Assembly (NCBI RefSeq): GCF_004570325.1
Contig: NZ_SPQO01000009.1
Coordinates: forward strand, 62,001-126,000
From: Mycobacterium sp. PS03-16
Lineage (GTDB): Bacteria > Actinomycetota > Actinomycetes > Mycobacteriales > Mycobacteriaceae
Direction of reading: 5' to 3'
DNA: 64,000 bases
The notes under the pieces were generated by a model. It did no database searches. It worked only from the letters and a program-made list of their open reading frames with translations, and was not told the DNA's origin. Numbering within the stretch: the first letter of the stretch is position 1; the number at the start of each line of letters is the position of its first letter. Shown piece after piece: positions 36,840-46,654 of the stretch. Position numbers and translations under genes: made by a program.

Positions 36840-39668
36840 ATGGCCGGCCCCCATCCCCCTGAGCAGAGCCCGCTGTTCGACCGTGAGTACGACCTCGCGG
36901 CGCTCGATGACGCTCTCGCGCGGACCCGCGCGGGCGCGGGCGGGGTTCTGGCGATCGAGGGTCCCGCCGGCATCGGCAAGACGATGCTCATCGACCGGCT
37001 CCGCCACCGGGCGCACGCGTCCGGTCTCAGCGTCTACAGCGCGCGAGGTGGCGAAGTCGAACGCGATTTCGGATTCGGGGTGGTGCGCCAGTTGCTCGAG
37101 CGGGCGCTGGTCGGTGTGGGCGATGCCGAGCGTGCCCGATTGCTCGCCGGGGCGGCGCGGTTGGCAGAGCCCGTGTTCTCCGACGTCGCGGCCGTGAAGG
37201 ATTCCGGCGATGTCGCCTTCGCCACCCTGCACGGTCTGTACTGGCTGGTCGCCAACCTCACCGAGCGAGGGCCGGTCGTATTGACGGTCGATGACGCCCA
37301 CTGGGCCGACGAGCCGTCGCTGCGGTTCCTGCTGCACCTGGCGCATCGGCTGGGCGGATTGCCGGCGTTGATGGTGCTGACGGTGCGTACCGGTTCGGAC
37401 CGGCATCGTCCCGTGCTGGGTTCGCTGATGTACGAGACGGGGCCGGTGATCCTGCGGCCGCAGCCGTTGAGCGCGACGGCGGTCGCGCGCCTGGTGCGGT
37501 CCCGGCTGGGTGCGACCGCCAGCGACGAACTGTGCTGGGCGTGTGCCGAGGCGACCGGTGGGAATCCGTTCCTCCTGTCGGAGCTGCTGGGCGAATTCGT
37601 CCGCGAGAGGAGGTCTCCGGATGCCATCGATCCCGGGGCGGTCGATCAGGTGGCGCCCGACCGGATCGCTGCGGCGGTCCTGCTGCGGGTGAGCCGGTTG
37701 CACCCTCAGGCGCCCGCGCTCGCCCGTGCGGTTGCGGTTCTGGGTGGTGACGGCGGGCTCGCGCTGTGTGCGCGGCTCGCCGAGGTGACGCCGAGGACCG
37801 CGCGGGTCATCGCGGCCGGCCTGGTGGACCTCGCGGTGTTCGGGCCCGGTGATCCGCTGCGGTTCACCCACCCGATCGTGCGTACCGCGATCTACGAGGA
37901 GATGAGCACCGCGCAACGGGCGGACCTGCACGCCAGGGCCGCCCGGCTGCTGGCCGATCGGCACGCCGATCCCGGCGCGGTCGCGGTGCATCTGATGGTC
38001 ACCGATCCGAGCGGTGACCCGGACGTCGTCGATGTGCTGCGCGAAGCGGCACGCGCCGCGATGGCCGGGGGAGCGCCGGACACCGCGGTCGCCCTGCTGC
38101 GCCGTGCCCTCGACGAACCGCCGGGCGACAAGGAACTGCCTGCGGTGCTGTTCGAGCTCGGGATGGCCGAACACGAGATCGGGGATGACGATGCGCCCGG
38201 ACACCTGCGCCGGGCCGGGCAGACCGCCTCGGACCCGCTCGGCCGTGCCCGCGCCTACATCGCACTGGCCTGGACGACGCATCCCGACGCGCGCCGCCAG
38301 CGCGAGCAGTTGCCGCTGTACGAGGAGGCCGCCGCCGACGTGCGGGCCCACGATCGCGAGGCCGCGCTGGAATTGGAGGCGGCCAGGCTGGGCGCGCTGC
38401 TGCTGAACCCCGACCTGCCCGTCCGTTTCGAGAATGAAGCCGACCGCGTCGCGGACCTGCCCGCACTCACCGCCGCGGAGTGCCTGCTGCGGTCGTTCGT
38501 CGCGCGGCGTGCGCTGGAGGGCGGACCCCTTCACATGGCGGGTGATCTCGCCGAGCAGGCGGCCGCCCACCCCGCCCTGGTGAGCGCCGGCGGACATCCG
38601 CTGTGGCGGACGAATGTCACGATCTGCCTGGTGGAGGCCGAGCGCTACGAGGTCGCCGAACACATCCTGTCCCGGGCGATCCGGCATGCCGAGGGCAACG
38701 GATCGCTGCAGTGGTTGGCCAGGGCGTTGTGGCTGCGGGGGCTGGCGCGGCACCGCAGGGGTGACTTGCGCGGCGCGGAGACCGACGCCCGGACGTCGGT
38801 GGATCTGCACGGTATGACCGTCGACTACACCAAGTCGCCGGGGTTGGTCGTGGTGCTGGACTCGCTCGCAGATCAGGGCCGGGCCGGGGAAGGGGAGGCG
38901 CTGCTCGCGCAGAAGGGAATGGACGGTGACCTCGCTCCGACGCTGTTCTCAGTTCTTCCGCTGATCGCCCGCGGGCGGTGCCGTGCGGCGCTCGGCGACC
39001 ATGTCCGCGCCCGCCTGGATCTCCTGGATGCGCTGGCGCGCATGCGATCCAGTCGGGGCATGTTCCCGTGGGCCGCCGACGCCGAGGTCGCGCTGTTCGA
39101 CGTGCTGCGCGCGCAGGGTGACGCCGAAGGCGCCCGCGCCGTGGCGGAGCACGCTCTCTCGGCGGCACTCGCCGCGCAGTCCCGCCGCCGGATCGGCGCG
39201 GCACTGCGGATCAGCGGCGTGGCGTCCGGTGGAGCACGCGGGATCGAACTGCTCCGCCGGGCCGCCGACACGCTCGCCGAGTCGCCGGCGCTGCTGTGGC
39301 GCGCGCAGGCCTACGTCGACCTCGGGTCGGCCCTGCGCGGCGACGGGCAGACGGCCCGCGCCCGGCCGGTGCTGCGCGACGGGATGGATCTCGCCCACCG
39401 GTGTGGCGCCACACCGCTCGCGGACCGGGCGGAGCGGGAGTTGCGGGCGGCGGGCGGAAGGCCACGCCGTCGTGCCGGCACGGGCGCCGACGCCCTGACC
39501 GCCAGTGAGCGGCGCATCGTCGAACTCGCCGCATCCGGTGTCAGCAACAAGGAGATCGCGCAGTCGATGTTCGTGACGCTCAGGACCGTCGAACTACACC
39601 TGTCCAACGCGTACGCCAAGCTCGGGATCCGGTCACGGCACGAACTCGCCACGGCGTTGGCGAACTGA
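36840..39668 (+). CDS. Large ATP-binding LuxR family (LAL/MalT-like) regulator
   Basis: 942 residues. N-terminal AAA/STAND ATPase with Walker A GPAGIGKTML (near 40-49) and Walker B VVLTVDDAHWAD, a long helical, TPR-like middle, and a C-terminal LuxR helix-turn-helix at about 885-942 (LTASERRIVELAASGVSNKEIAQSMFVTLRTVELHLSNAYAKLGIRSRHELA, read in segments). Such proteins bind an inducer and ATP, oligomerise and activate neighbouring genes. It is divergent from the ABC importer across 126 bp, so that operon is its likeliest target; the secreted repeat protein lies downstream on the same strand. Confidence 0.9.
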   Translation: MAGPHPPEQSPLFDREYDLAALDDALARTRAGAGGVLAIEGPAGIGKTMLIDRLRHRAHASGLSVYSARGGEVERDFGFGVVRQLLERALVGVGDAERARLLAGAARLAEPVFSDVAAVKDSGDVAFATLHGLYWLVANLTERGPVVLTVDDAHWADEPSLRFLLHLAHRLGGLPALMVLTVRTGSDRHRPVLGSLMYETGPVILRPQPLSATAVARLVRSRLGATASDELCWACAEATGGNPFLLSELLGEFVRERRSPDAIDPGAVDQVAPDRIAAAVLLRVSRLHPQAPALARAVAVLGGDGGLALCARLAEVTPRTARVIAAGLVDLAVFGPGDPLRFTHPIVRTAIYEEMSTAQRADLHARAARLLADRHADPGAVAVHLMVTDPSGDPDVVDVLREAARAAMAGGAPDTAVALLRRALDEPPGDKELPAVLFELGMAEHEIGDDDAPGHLRRAGQTASDPLGRARAYIALAWTTHPDARRQREQLPLYEEAAADVRAHDREAALELEAARLGALLLNPDLPVRFENEADRVADLPALTAAECLLRSFVARRALEGGPLHMAGDLAEQAAAHPALVSAGGHPLWRTNVTICLVEAERYEVAEHILSRAIRHAEGNGSLQWLARALWLRGLARHRRGDLRGAETDARTSVDLHGMTVDYTKSPGLVVVLDSLADQGRAGEGEALLAQKGMDGDLAPTLFSVLPLIARGRCRAALGDHVRARLDLLDALARMRSSRGMFPWAADAEVALFDVLRAQGDAEGARAVAEHALSAALAAQSRRRIGAALRISGVASGGARGIELLRRAADTLAESPALLWRAQAYVDLGSALRGDGQTARARPVLRDGMDLAHRCGATPLADRAERELRAAGGRPRRRAGTGADALTASERRIVELAASGVSNKEIAQSMFVTLRTVELHLSNAYAKLGIRSRHELATALAN

Positions 39669-39807
39669 CCGCATCGCGAGAAAAGTCTTCGGTCGATACT
39701 TCGGTCGCCGGCTCTGGCCGGAGCAGTTGCGCGGGACAAGACTTCAACTCGTACTCAGTCGCCGCACCGCCGGTCGGGCAGGGCGGTGGGAGGGGAGGAG
39801 GGGCCGG

Positions 39808-42800
39808 ATGAACTGCGCCAGGTATGTGGGGCGGGTCGGTGCGTTGGCGGTCGCGCTCGGGGTCGGGACCGCCGTCGCTGCCACGCCGGGGGCCGCATGG
39901 GCACAGCCGGATTCGTCGGCGGGGACGACGAATGACACCTCCACCGCGACCGCCGACGACGCGTCGTCGGCGTCCTCCGGCGGTGCGGCGACTGGGACGC
40001 GGGCAGCTGATACGGCTGACCCGGACGACGATGACGAAGAGGCGGTCGACGACGAGGGGAGCGGGGACACGATCGACGAGGACGATAACGAGGACGAAGA
40101 GGAAAACGGGGTGGGCGACGACGAACCCGTTGCCGACGACGAGGACGGCGTCGACGAGGACGACTCACCGCTGGTCGAAAATCCTCCCGCCGGATCCGGC
40201 GGTGTCAACCACGATCCGGGTGTGCGGGCGGGCGGCGCCGTCACCGTTTCCGCTCCCGAGCGGGCGGACGGCCGGCGCGCATCCGAGCGGTGGGTCGCCG
40301 AGGTCGACGCCGCGGAGTCGCCGACGACGCGGCCGCTCGACCGGCCACATCAGCGGCTGCCGGAGCGGTCGATCCGCGCGGGGGTCGCCACTCGAGTGGA
40401 CCTGCCGCGGGCGACGGCGACACCGTCGGCCCCTTCTCTGACCCCAGGGCCGGCGACGACGGCGGCCACGCTCTCGATGCCCGGTCCGACTCCACCGGAT
40501 CGCCCCGAGGCGGTCACGGCTGCACCGGCCGCCGACCACCGCGTGACCGCGGCGAACCTGGTACGCGCCATGCTGGCGTCCTTCGGGTTCGGCCCGGTGG
40601 CCGGCAACACGCCGGTCACCCCGATCGACTCCCCGATCGGATGGGCGGTGGCAGCGCTGGTGCGGAGCCGGAAGTTCGGCCAACCCGTGACGGATGATGC
40701 GTTCGCTCCGGTTGCGGCGCAGACCTTTTCGTCGCTCACGACGACGGTCGCCGCACCGGTCGTCCCCGTTCAGCCGATCGGCGTGCCCGATCCGGTCAGC
40801 GGCGTGGTGACCGGTGGCATCGCCGCGACCGACCCCGACGGGTCCGCGTTGACCTACACCGTCACCGGCGCAGCGGCGACAGGACCGTCGACGTGGACGA
40901 CCACCAGGGGCACCGTGACGATGAACACCGCGACCGGCTCCTACGCCTATACGCCTTCGCTCGCAGCGCGATTGGCCGCCGACACGACCGCGAACGCCGA
41001 CACCGACACCTTCGCCGTCGCCGTCAGCGACGGTCAACAGACGACGACCACCATCGTGTCCGTCTATGTCTCACCCCTGCGGCCCACGAGCCAGACCCCG
41101 ATCGCGGTGGGTGGCTCCCCGTCGGGTGTGGTGGTGAGTACCGCGCCCGGCGACACGCGGATGTATGTGGCGAACACGGCGAGCGGAACGGTGTCGGTGA
41201 TCGACACCGCCACCGGACGGGTGATCGACGTGAACACCGCAACCTCGACGGTCGACGCGATCCGCGTGGGGTCGTCGCCCGGCGCGCTCGCGCTGAGCCC
41301 GAAGGGCGACCGGCTCTACGTGGCGAACGCCGGAAGCGGGACCGTCTCGGTCATCCGTACCGACACCTATCAGCGAATCGACGCCAACCCCACCTCGTCG
41401 TCGATGGACATCACGGTCGGCTCCCTGCCGAGTGCGCTCCAACTGAGCCCCAACGGTGACCGGCTCTACGTGGCGAACCGGGGCAGTGGCACGGTGTCGG
41501 TGATCGACACCGCGACGCTGAAGCGGATCGACGCCGACCCGGGGAGTTCGTCGCTCGACATCCGGGTGGGGTCCTCGCCGGCCGCAATGACACTCAGCGG
41601 CAACGGAGACCGGCTCTTCGTCGCCAACCGGGGCAGTGGCACGGTGTCGGTGATCAACACGACGACGCTGAAGCGGATCGACGCCGACCCGGGGAGTTCG
41701 TCGCTCGACATCCGGGTGGGGTCGTCGCCGGCCGCCTTGGCGGTCAGCCCCGACGGCGCCCGGCTGTTCGTCGTCAACTCGGGCAGCGGCACGGTATCGG
41801 TGATCGACACCGCGACCTCCCAGCGGATCGACGCCGATCCGTCCGGCAGCGGCCTCGACATCCGGGTCGGTTCGGCGCCCACGTCGATCGCGTTCAGCAA
41901 AGACGGCGCCGTGGCGTTCGTGGCCAATGGTCCGGACACCGTGTCGGTGATCGACACCCGGACCCACGCGGTGGTGCGCACCGTCACCGTCGACTCCAGC
42001 GCAGAGAGCAGCGCCCACACGCTGACACTGAGCGCCGACGGATCACGCGTCTACGTCACCGATGCGGCCGACCGCACGGTGCGCGTGGTCGCGCTCGCGC
42101 GCGGAAACACCGCTCCCATCAGCGCTTCGGCGCCCTCGATGGATCCCGTGATCCCGTCCACCGGCGCGGTGAGCGGCGGTCTGAACGTGATCGATCCGGA
42201 CGGCGACCGACTGACCTACAGCGTCGTCACCGGACCCGCCCGCGGCAGTGTGACCATCACGTCGACGGGTCGCTACACGTATGTGCCGACGCAGGCCGCG
42301 CGGGAACAGGCGGCCCAGCCCAACGGCATCACGTCCGACACCTTCACGGTGCGCGCTGTCGACCCGCTCGGCGGCGTCAGGGACGTCAGCCTCACGGTCG
42401 CGATCTCGCCCTCGACGAATCGAGCACCGGTGATGTGGGCTCCGCCGTCCGTGGGCGACCCCGATCCGATCACCGGAGTCGGCACGTTCGTCCTGAACGT
42501 CAGTGATCCGGACGGTGACCCTCTGATCCTCCCGTCGACACTGCAGACCGCGAACGGGACAGTGGAGTTGTGGTCGCAGGAGCACCGCCTGTACCGGTAC
42601 ACCCCCACCCAGGTCGCCCGCGATCTGACGCTGCAGACCTCGGTCACCGATACCGACACCTTCTCGGTGACGGTCAGTGACGGATCGACGTCGATCGCGA
42701 TCCCCGTGACGGTGCCCATCGCACCTGCCAACCGCGCGCCCGTGGCCTCGGCGCTCCCGACCGTCAGCGAGCCGAGTCTCGCCAACGGCGATGTGACCGG

Positions 42801-44178
42801 GAATCTGAACGTCACCGACCCCGACCGGAACCCGTTGACCTACACCGTCACCGCGGCGCCGACGCACGGTGGGGTGACGGTCGCCTACAACGGCAGCTAC
42901 GTCTACACGCCGTCGCAGGAGGCTCGCGAGCGCGTCGCCACCGGCGGCCCGGTGACCGATACATTCGTCGTCCGCGTCACCGACACGCAGTACTCGGTCG
43001 ACGTCACCGTCCGGGTGCCGATCGGGGCGGCGAACCAGGCCGTCACCACCACGCCCGTCACGGTCGGCGACGGCCCCAGTGGCGTGGTGCTCAGCGGTGA
43101 CGCGCGCCGGGCCTACGTCGTCAACACCGGCAGTAACGCGGTATCGGTGATCGACACGGCGTCCAACACGGTGGTCGGAACCATCGAGGTCGGGCGGTCC
43201 CCGTTGAGCCTGACGCTCAACCCCACCGGCGACCGGCTCTACGTCACCAACGCCGAGGACAACACCGTGACGGTCGTCGACACGGTGAGCGGGCGGGTGG
43301 TGACGACGGTAGCCGTTCCGGTGCAGCCGTCGTTCAACCCCGAGATCGGCGAGCTACCCAACTACGTCACCGAGATCGCCGCGTGCCGCACCGGTGCGAG
43401 CGGCGATCGGGTGTATGTCACGGCAACGGACGGCACCGTGACGGTGCTCCAGACCGCGGATCGACTGAACTACACCGTCGTTTCCACGAATGCGATCGGC
43501 TCGTTCAGCGATCTCACCCTCAGCGCGGACGGGCGGTGGCTTTACGGGACGCACCACAGCTATTTCCAGGCACCCACCCTCGCCGTGATCGACACGACCA
43601 CCATGACGGTTCGCGACATCCAGGTGGGCCCGCAGTGGAATCTCGACAGCATGCAAAGCGCATTCACCGAGAACACGTACAACGTGGCGGTGAGCCAGGA
43701 CGGCAGACGGGTCTACGTCACGTATGCCGCCACCACCGTCGCGCGCGGCACCGGCGGGCACAGCTCCGGGATGTTCATCACGGATTCGCAGGGCCGCAAC
43801 TGGTTGGTGACGGGAGGCTACACCGCCGTGGCGGTGTTCGACGTCGACCCGGCGTCGGGCGCCTACACTCCGGCCGCCGACGTGACGATTCCCTCCGGTG
43901 CGCAGGACATCACGCTGAGCGCCGACGGGCGGACGGCCTATGTGACCGGTTGGGACGGCAAATCCGTGACGATGCTCGACACGACGACGAACACCATCGC
44001 GGGAGGATTCACCACGGACCTCTCCAGCGCGAGCACATACCGGCAGCTCACGTTCTACGGTGACGGTTACTTCACCCGGTTCATCGCCGTCGGCGCCGAC
44101 GGCTCGGTGTACGTCACCGACTTCGACGACGACACCGTCTACGCGGTGACGCCGGGCGACGCGTCCGCCCTGGTGTAG
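39808..44178 (+). CDS. Secreted surface protein with YVTN beta-propellers and cadherin-like domains
   Basis: 1456 residues from the ATG at 39808, which has a strong GGGGAGGAGGGG site; the frame is open upstream. Signal peptide about 1-32 with cleavage after AAWA. Residues 45-125 are very acidic (runs of Asp and Glu), and 125-310 are Pro/Ala/Thr-rich. A VCBS/cadherin-like unit (about 315-425) is followed by a first YVTN-type beta-propeller (about 430-760, repeats like LYVANRGSGTVSVIDTA), three more cadherin-like units (about 765-1075, each with DPDG or DPDR and LTY) and a second propeller (about 1080-1456). It is likely a cell-surface or adhesion-type protein, function unknown. No membrane anchor is seen. 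Confidence 0.85.
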   Translation: MNCARYVGRVGALAVALGVGTAVAATPGAAWAQPDSSAGTTNDTSTATADDASSASSGGAATGTRAADTADPDDDDEEAVDDEGSGDTIDEDDNEDEEENGVGDDEPVADDEDGVDEDDSPLVENPPAGSGGVNHDPGVRAGGAVTVSAPERADGRRASERWVAEVDAAESPTTRPLDRPHQRLPERSIRAGVATRVDLPRATATPSAPSLTPGPATTAATLSMPGPTPPDRPEAVTAAPAADHRVTAANLVRAMLASFGFGPVAGNTPVTPIDSPIGWAVAALVRSRKFGQPVTDDAFAPVAAQTFSSLTTTVAAPVVPVQPIGVPDPVSGVVTGGIAATDPDGSALTYTVTGAAATGPSTWTTTRGTVTMNTATGSYAYTPSLAARLAADTTANADTDTFAVAVSDGQQTTTTIVSVYVSPLRPTSQTPIAVGGSPSGVVVSTAPGDTRMYVANTASGTVSVIDTATGRVIDVNTATSTVDAIRVGSSPGALALSPKGDRLYVANAGSGTVSVIRTDTYQRIDANPTSSSMDITVGSLPSALQLSPNGDRLYVANRGSGTVSVIDTATLKRIDADPGSSSLDIRVGSSPAAMTLSGNGDRLFVANRGSGTVSVINTTTLKRIDADPGSSSLDIRVGSSPAALAVSPDGARLFVVNSGSGTVSVIDTATSQRIDADPSGSGLDIRVGSAPTSIAFSKDGAVAFVANGPDTVSVIDTRTHAVVRTVTVDSSAESSAHTLTLSADGSRVYVTDAADRTVRVVALARGNTAPISASAPSMDPVIPSTGAVSGGLNVIDPDGDRLTYSVVTGPARGSVTITSTGRYTYVPTQAAREQAAQPNGITSDTFTVRAVDPLGGVRDVSLTVAISPSTNRAPVMWAPPSVGDPDPITGVGTFVLNVSDPDGDPLILPSTLQTANGTVELWSQEHRLYRYTPTQVARDLTLQTSVTDTDTFSVTVSDGSTSIAIPVTVPIAPANRAPVASALPTVSEPSLANGDVTGNLNVTDPDRNPLTYTVTAAPTHGGVTVAYNGSYVYTPSQEARERVATGGPVTDTFVVRVTDTQYSVDVTVRVPIGAANQAVTTTPVTVGDGPSGVVLSGDARRAYVVNTGSNAVSVIDTASNTVVGTIEVGRSPLSLTLNPTGDRLYVTNAEDNTVTVVDTVSGRVVTTVAVPVQPSFNPEIGELPNYVTEIAACRTGASGDRVYVTATDGTVTVLQTADRLNYTVVSTNAIGSFSDLTLSADGRWLYGTHHSYFQAPTLAVIDTTTMTVRDIQVGPQWNLDSMQSAFTENTYNVAVSQDGRRVYVTYAATTVARGTGGHSSGMFITDSQGRNWLVTGGYTAVAVFDVDPASGAYTPAADVTIPSGAQDITLSADGRTAYVTGWDGKSVTMLDTTTNTIAGGFTTDLSSASTYRQLTFYGDGYFTRFIAVGADGSVYVTDFDDDTVYAVTPGDASALV
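41101..41850 (+). repeat. Five tandem 150-bp coding repeats (propeller blades)
   Basis: The Gly-Ser-Gly-Thr-Val-Ser-Val core recurs at exactly 150-bp steps (about 41181, 41331, 41481, 41631, 41781), and a sixth, shorter copy follows. Each unit is 50 codons. Units 3 and 4 share over 60 identical consecutive bases, which indicates recent duplication or gene conversion. Confidence 0.85.
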
Positions 44179-45377
44179 TCCGGCAGCGTGATCGACTCGG
44201 CGGTGCGGAACCACAGCGGCCCGGCGATCAGCCGGAACGGCCAGCGCTGCATCCATTTCATCGCCCACGCGTTGTCGGCGATGTCCTTCTCGCTCATCGG
44301 CGCGTAGCGGTCCAGCGTGTTGTTCAGGCGCTGACAGCGCTCGACGTACGGGCGCATCAGCTTGCCGTAGCGGCCGAGCGCGAGGTTGATCCGCTGCGGG
44401 CTCAGCGAGTCCCCGGCCGGGCCGAGCTCCCCGGCCAGCAGATAGCCGCCGACCAGCGCCAGGCTGGTGCCCATCCCCGACAGTGGCGATGCGCAGTAGC
44501 CGGCGTCACCGACCAGCGTCATCCGCCCCGACGACCAGGCCGGCATCTTCACCTGTGCGAACGAGTCGAAGTAGAAGTCGTCGGCCCGGTCGGCGGCGTC
44601 GAGCAGCGCGTCACACTGCCAGCCCGCGCCGGTGAACCGCTCCCGCAGGATGCGCCGCTGGGCATCGAGGTCGCGGCGGTCGTAGTCGATCGGTGCGGAT
44701 TGGAACGACAGGCTGGCCTTGACCATGTCCGGATCGTGCGACGGCCGCATCGACGCGTTGAGGCCGCCGGCCGCCTGGTACAGCAGGTACCACCCGTCCA
44801 GGCCCGCGGTGTCGGGGGCGGAGAACCAGGCGTTGTACCCGCCGAGCGGGCTGACGTACTCCTCCTCGGGGCCGAACGCGAGGCGGCGCACCGCCGAGTG
44901 CGGGCCGTCGGCCCCCACCACCAGGTCGGCGCGCATCTCGCTGCCGTCGCTGAAGGTCACGTCGACGCCGCCGGCGTCCTCGGCCAGCGCGGTGACCCGC
45001 GTGCCGAAGCGGTACTCGCAGCTGTTTTTGGTGGCCTGATAGAGCACGTCGACAAGGTCGCCGCGCAGGATCTCCAGTTTCGACACCAGGCCGTTGCCGT
45101 CGAAGGCGGTGACCGGCATCTCGGCGCGTCTGGTGCCGTCGGCCCGCACCCAGGCGATACCGCGCTGGAACAGCGCACGGTCCTTCATCTCGGCCAGCAG
45201 ACCCATGCGCTCGACCACGTCGGCGCCGGCGCCGCGCAGGTCCACGGTCTGCCCGCCCGGCCGGATATCCGGTGCACTCTCGACGATGACGACCCGGAAT
45301 CCGTTGCGGGTCAACCACAATGCGAGTCCGGGACCGGCGATCCCGGCGCCGCTGATGAGCACGGTCGGTGAGGCCAT
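44139..45377 (-). CDS. FAD-dependent monooxygenase (PHBH-like)
   Basis: 412 residues. FAD-binding VLISGAGIAGPGLALWLTRNGF at the start, the DG motif LVVGADGPHSAVRRLAFG and the second FAD motif RMTLVGDAGYCASPLSGMGTSLAL. These mark class A aromatic/tetracycline-type hydroxylases. Its 3' end overlaps the 3' end of the secreted repeat protein by 40 nt on the opposite strand. The ATG lies seven bases after a TAACCT -10, with no ribosome binding site. Substrate unknown. Confidence 0.88.
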   Translation of the reverse strand: MASPTVLISGAGIAGPGLALWLTRNGFRVVIVESAPDIRPGGQTVDLRGAGADVVERMGLLAEMKDRALFQRGIAWVRADGTRRAEMPVTAFDGNGLVSKLEILRGDLVDVLYQATKNSCEYRFGTRVTALAEDAGGVDVTFSDGSEMRADLVVGADGPHSAVRRLAFGPEEEYVSPLGGYNAWFSAPDTAGLDGWYLLYQAAGGLNASMRPSHDPDMVKASLSFQSAPIDYDRRDLDAQRRILRERFTGAGWQCDALLDAADRADDFYFDSFAQVKMPAWSSGRMTLVGDAGYCASPLSGMGTSLALVGGYLLAGELGPAGDSLSPQRINLALGRYGKLMRPYVERCQRLNNTLDRYAPMSEKDIADNAWAMKWMQRWPFRLIAGPLWFRTAESITLPDYTRADASPGVTA

Positions 45378-45384
45378 GGCCCAC

Positions 45385-45390
45385 AGGTTA
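45385..45390 (-). promoter_or_regulatory. -10 box of a probable leaderless FAD-monooxygenase transcript
   Basis: On the minus strand TAACCT (TANNNT) ends seven bases before the ATG at 45375-45377. It lies in the 36-bp gap behind the serine hydrolase gene, so the monooxygenase need not depend on that gene's transcript. Confidence 0.45.
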
Positions 45391-45413
45391 GCCGCGCGGC
45401 CGCCCCACCGGGG

Positions 45414-46631
45414 TCAATGACCGAGCGCGGCGTACGTCCGTCGTACGAACTTCGGCTGAACGGACTGCAGCTTCATCAGCGAGGTGTTGCCTGCGACCGC
45501 GGCCGCGGCGTCGGCGCCCAGGTTCGGGAAGTTCTGGATCAGGTAGATCACGATGAGGTCCGCGGTCGGATCGGCCTGCCACCAGGTGCCGTATGCGCCC
45601 GGCCAGCTGAAGGTGCCCTCGCCGCCCGGTCCGAACAGCTGGCGCGACTTCGCCGGATCGGTCACCACCGACAGGTTCAGCCCGAAGCCGCGGCCCAACC
45701 AGAACGGCATGCCCAGGAACGGGTGCCGTTTCTGCTCGGTGGTCAGTCGGTCGGCGCGCATGAGCCGCACCGACTCCTCCGAGAGCACCCGCACCCCGTC
45801 GAGTTCGCCGCCGGCGAGCAGCATCCGGGCGAATCGCAGGTAGTCGTCGGCGGTGGAGAACAGATTCGCCCCGCCCATGCAGAACGGCGGTGCGCTGACC
45901 GGCGGCGGGCCCATCGCGTCATGGCTGAGCGTGTTGTCCGCGGTGAGCTTGTACATGGTCGCGACCCGGCCGCGGTTGCGCGAGGCGACGTAGAACGCGG
46001 TGTCGGCCATGCCGAGCGGGCCCAGCACCCGCTCGGTCAGCACCTCCTGCAGCGACTTACCCTCGATGCGTTCCAGCAAGATGCCGAGCACGTCGGTGGC
46101 GTTGCTGTAGGTCATGCGGTCGCCCGGCTGGTGCTGCAATGGCAGCGCCGCGATCTCGGCGAGCCACGCGTCGGGGTGCTGCTTGGCCGAGATTCGTCCG
46201 TACGCGCGGGCCAGCGGGCCGACGACGGAGAAGAAGTAGGCCAGCCCGCTGCGGTGGGTCATCAGATCGTCGACGGTGATCGGCCGGCGGGCCGGATGCG
46301 TCTTGTCCAGCGGTCCACCCGGGGTGTCGAGCACCCGCATGTCGGCCAACTCCGGCAGCCAGGTGGTCACCGGGTCGGTCAGCGCGAGCCGGCCCGCGTC
46401 GACCAGTGCCATGGCAGCGGCGACGGTGACGGGTTTGGTCATCGACGCGATGCGGAAGATCGTGTCGCGCTGCATGGGCAGCCGCGCCTCGATGTCGCGG
46501 TGGCCGAGTTCGTTGACCTGTAGGACCCGGCCGCCCTGCCACACCAGGGTGACGGCGCCGGAGAGCAGCCCACCGTCGACGGCCTCACGGATGGATGCCT
46601 GATTGCCCGCCAAGTTCCCTGCCAGAGTCAC
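45414..46631 (-). CDS. Serine hydrolase of the beta-lactamase/penicillin-binding (class C) fold
   Basis: 405 residues. Nucleophile motif SMTK in IFRIASMTKPVTVAAAMAL, second motif YSN in MTYSNATDVLGILLE, and a Gly-rich third-motif region (FGPGGEGTF). No signal peptide, so probably cytoplasmic; EstB/LipL-like esterases of this fold are common in mycobacteria, and a true beta-lactamase role is unlikely. The GTG at 46629-46631 lies six bases after a TAGCCT -10, consistent with a leaderless start; a TTG one codon upstream is the alternative. Divergent from the pyr operon. Confidence 0.88.
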   Translation of the reverse strand: MTLAGNLAGNQASIREAVDGGLLSGAVTLVWQGGRVLQVNELGHRDIEARLPMQRDTIFRIASMTKPVTVAAAMALVDAGRLALTDPVTTWLPELADMRVLDTPGGPLDKTHPARRPITVDDLMTHRSGLAYFFSVVGPLARAYGRISAKQHPDAWLAEIAALPLQHQPGDRMTYSNATDVLGILLERIEGKSLQEVLTERVLGPLGMADTAFYVASRNRGRVATMYKLTADNTLSHDAMGPPPVSAPPFCMGGANLFSTADDYLRFARMLLAGGELDGVRVLSEESVRLMRADRLTTEQKRHPFLGMPFWLGRGFGLNLSVVTDPAKSRQLFGPGGEGTFSWPGAYGTWWQADPTADLIVIYLIQNFPNLGADAAAAVAGNTSLMKLQSVQPKFVRRTYAALGH

Positions 46632-46637
46632 CAAGAC

Positions 46638-46643
46638 AGGCTA
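46638..46643 (-). promoter_or_regulatory. -10 box of the serine hydrolase gene
   Basis: TAGCCT on the minus strand, six bases before the GTG start. No ribosome binding site between them. Confidence 0.4.
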
Positions 46644-46654
46644 ACCACGGCGGG

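Noticed and set aside
36714..38810. N-terminal extension of the substrate-binding protein frame (over 690 extra codons)
   Set aside because: It runs antisense through the LuxR regulator, and the lipoprotein signal peptide marks the true start at 36713.
41101..41850. Regular 150-bp repeats considered as a CRISPR-like array
   Set aside because: Repeats are coding, in frame, 50 codons long and contain no unique spacers; they are propeller blades.
45414..46631. Serine hydrolase as a resistance beta-lactamase
   Set aside because: It has the SxxK and YxN motifs but no signal peptide, and it resembles mycobacterial esterases of the same fold, so resistance is not supported.
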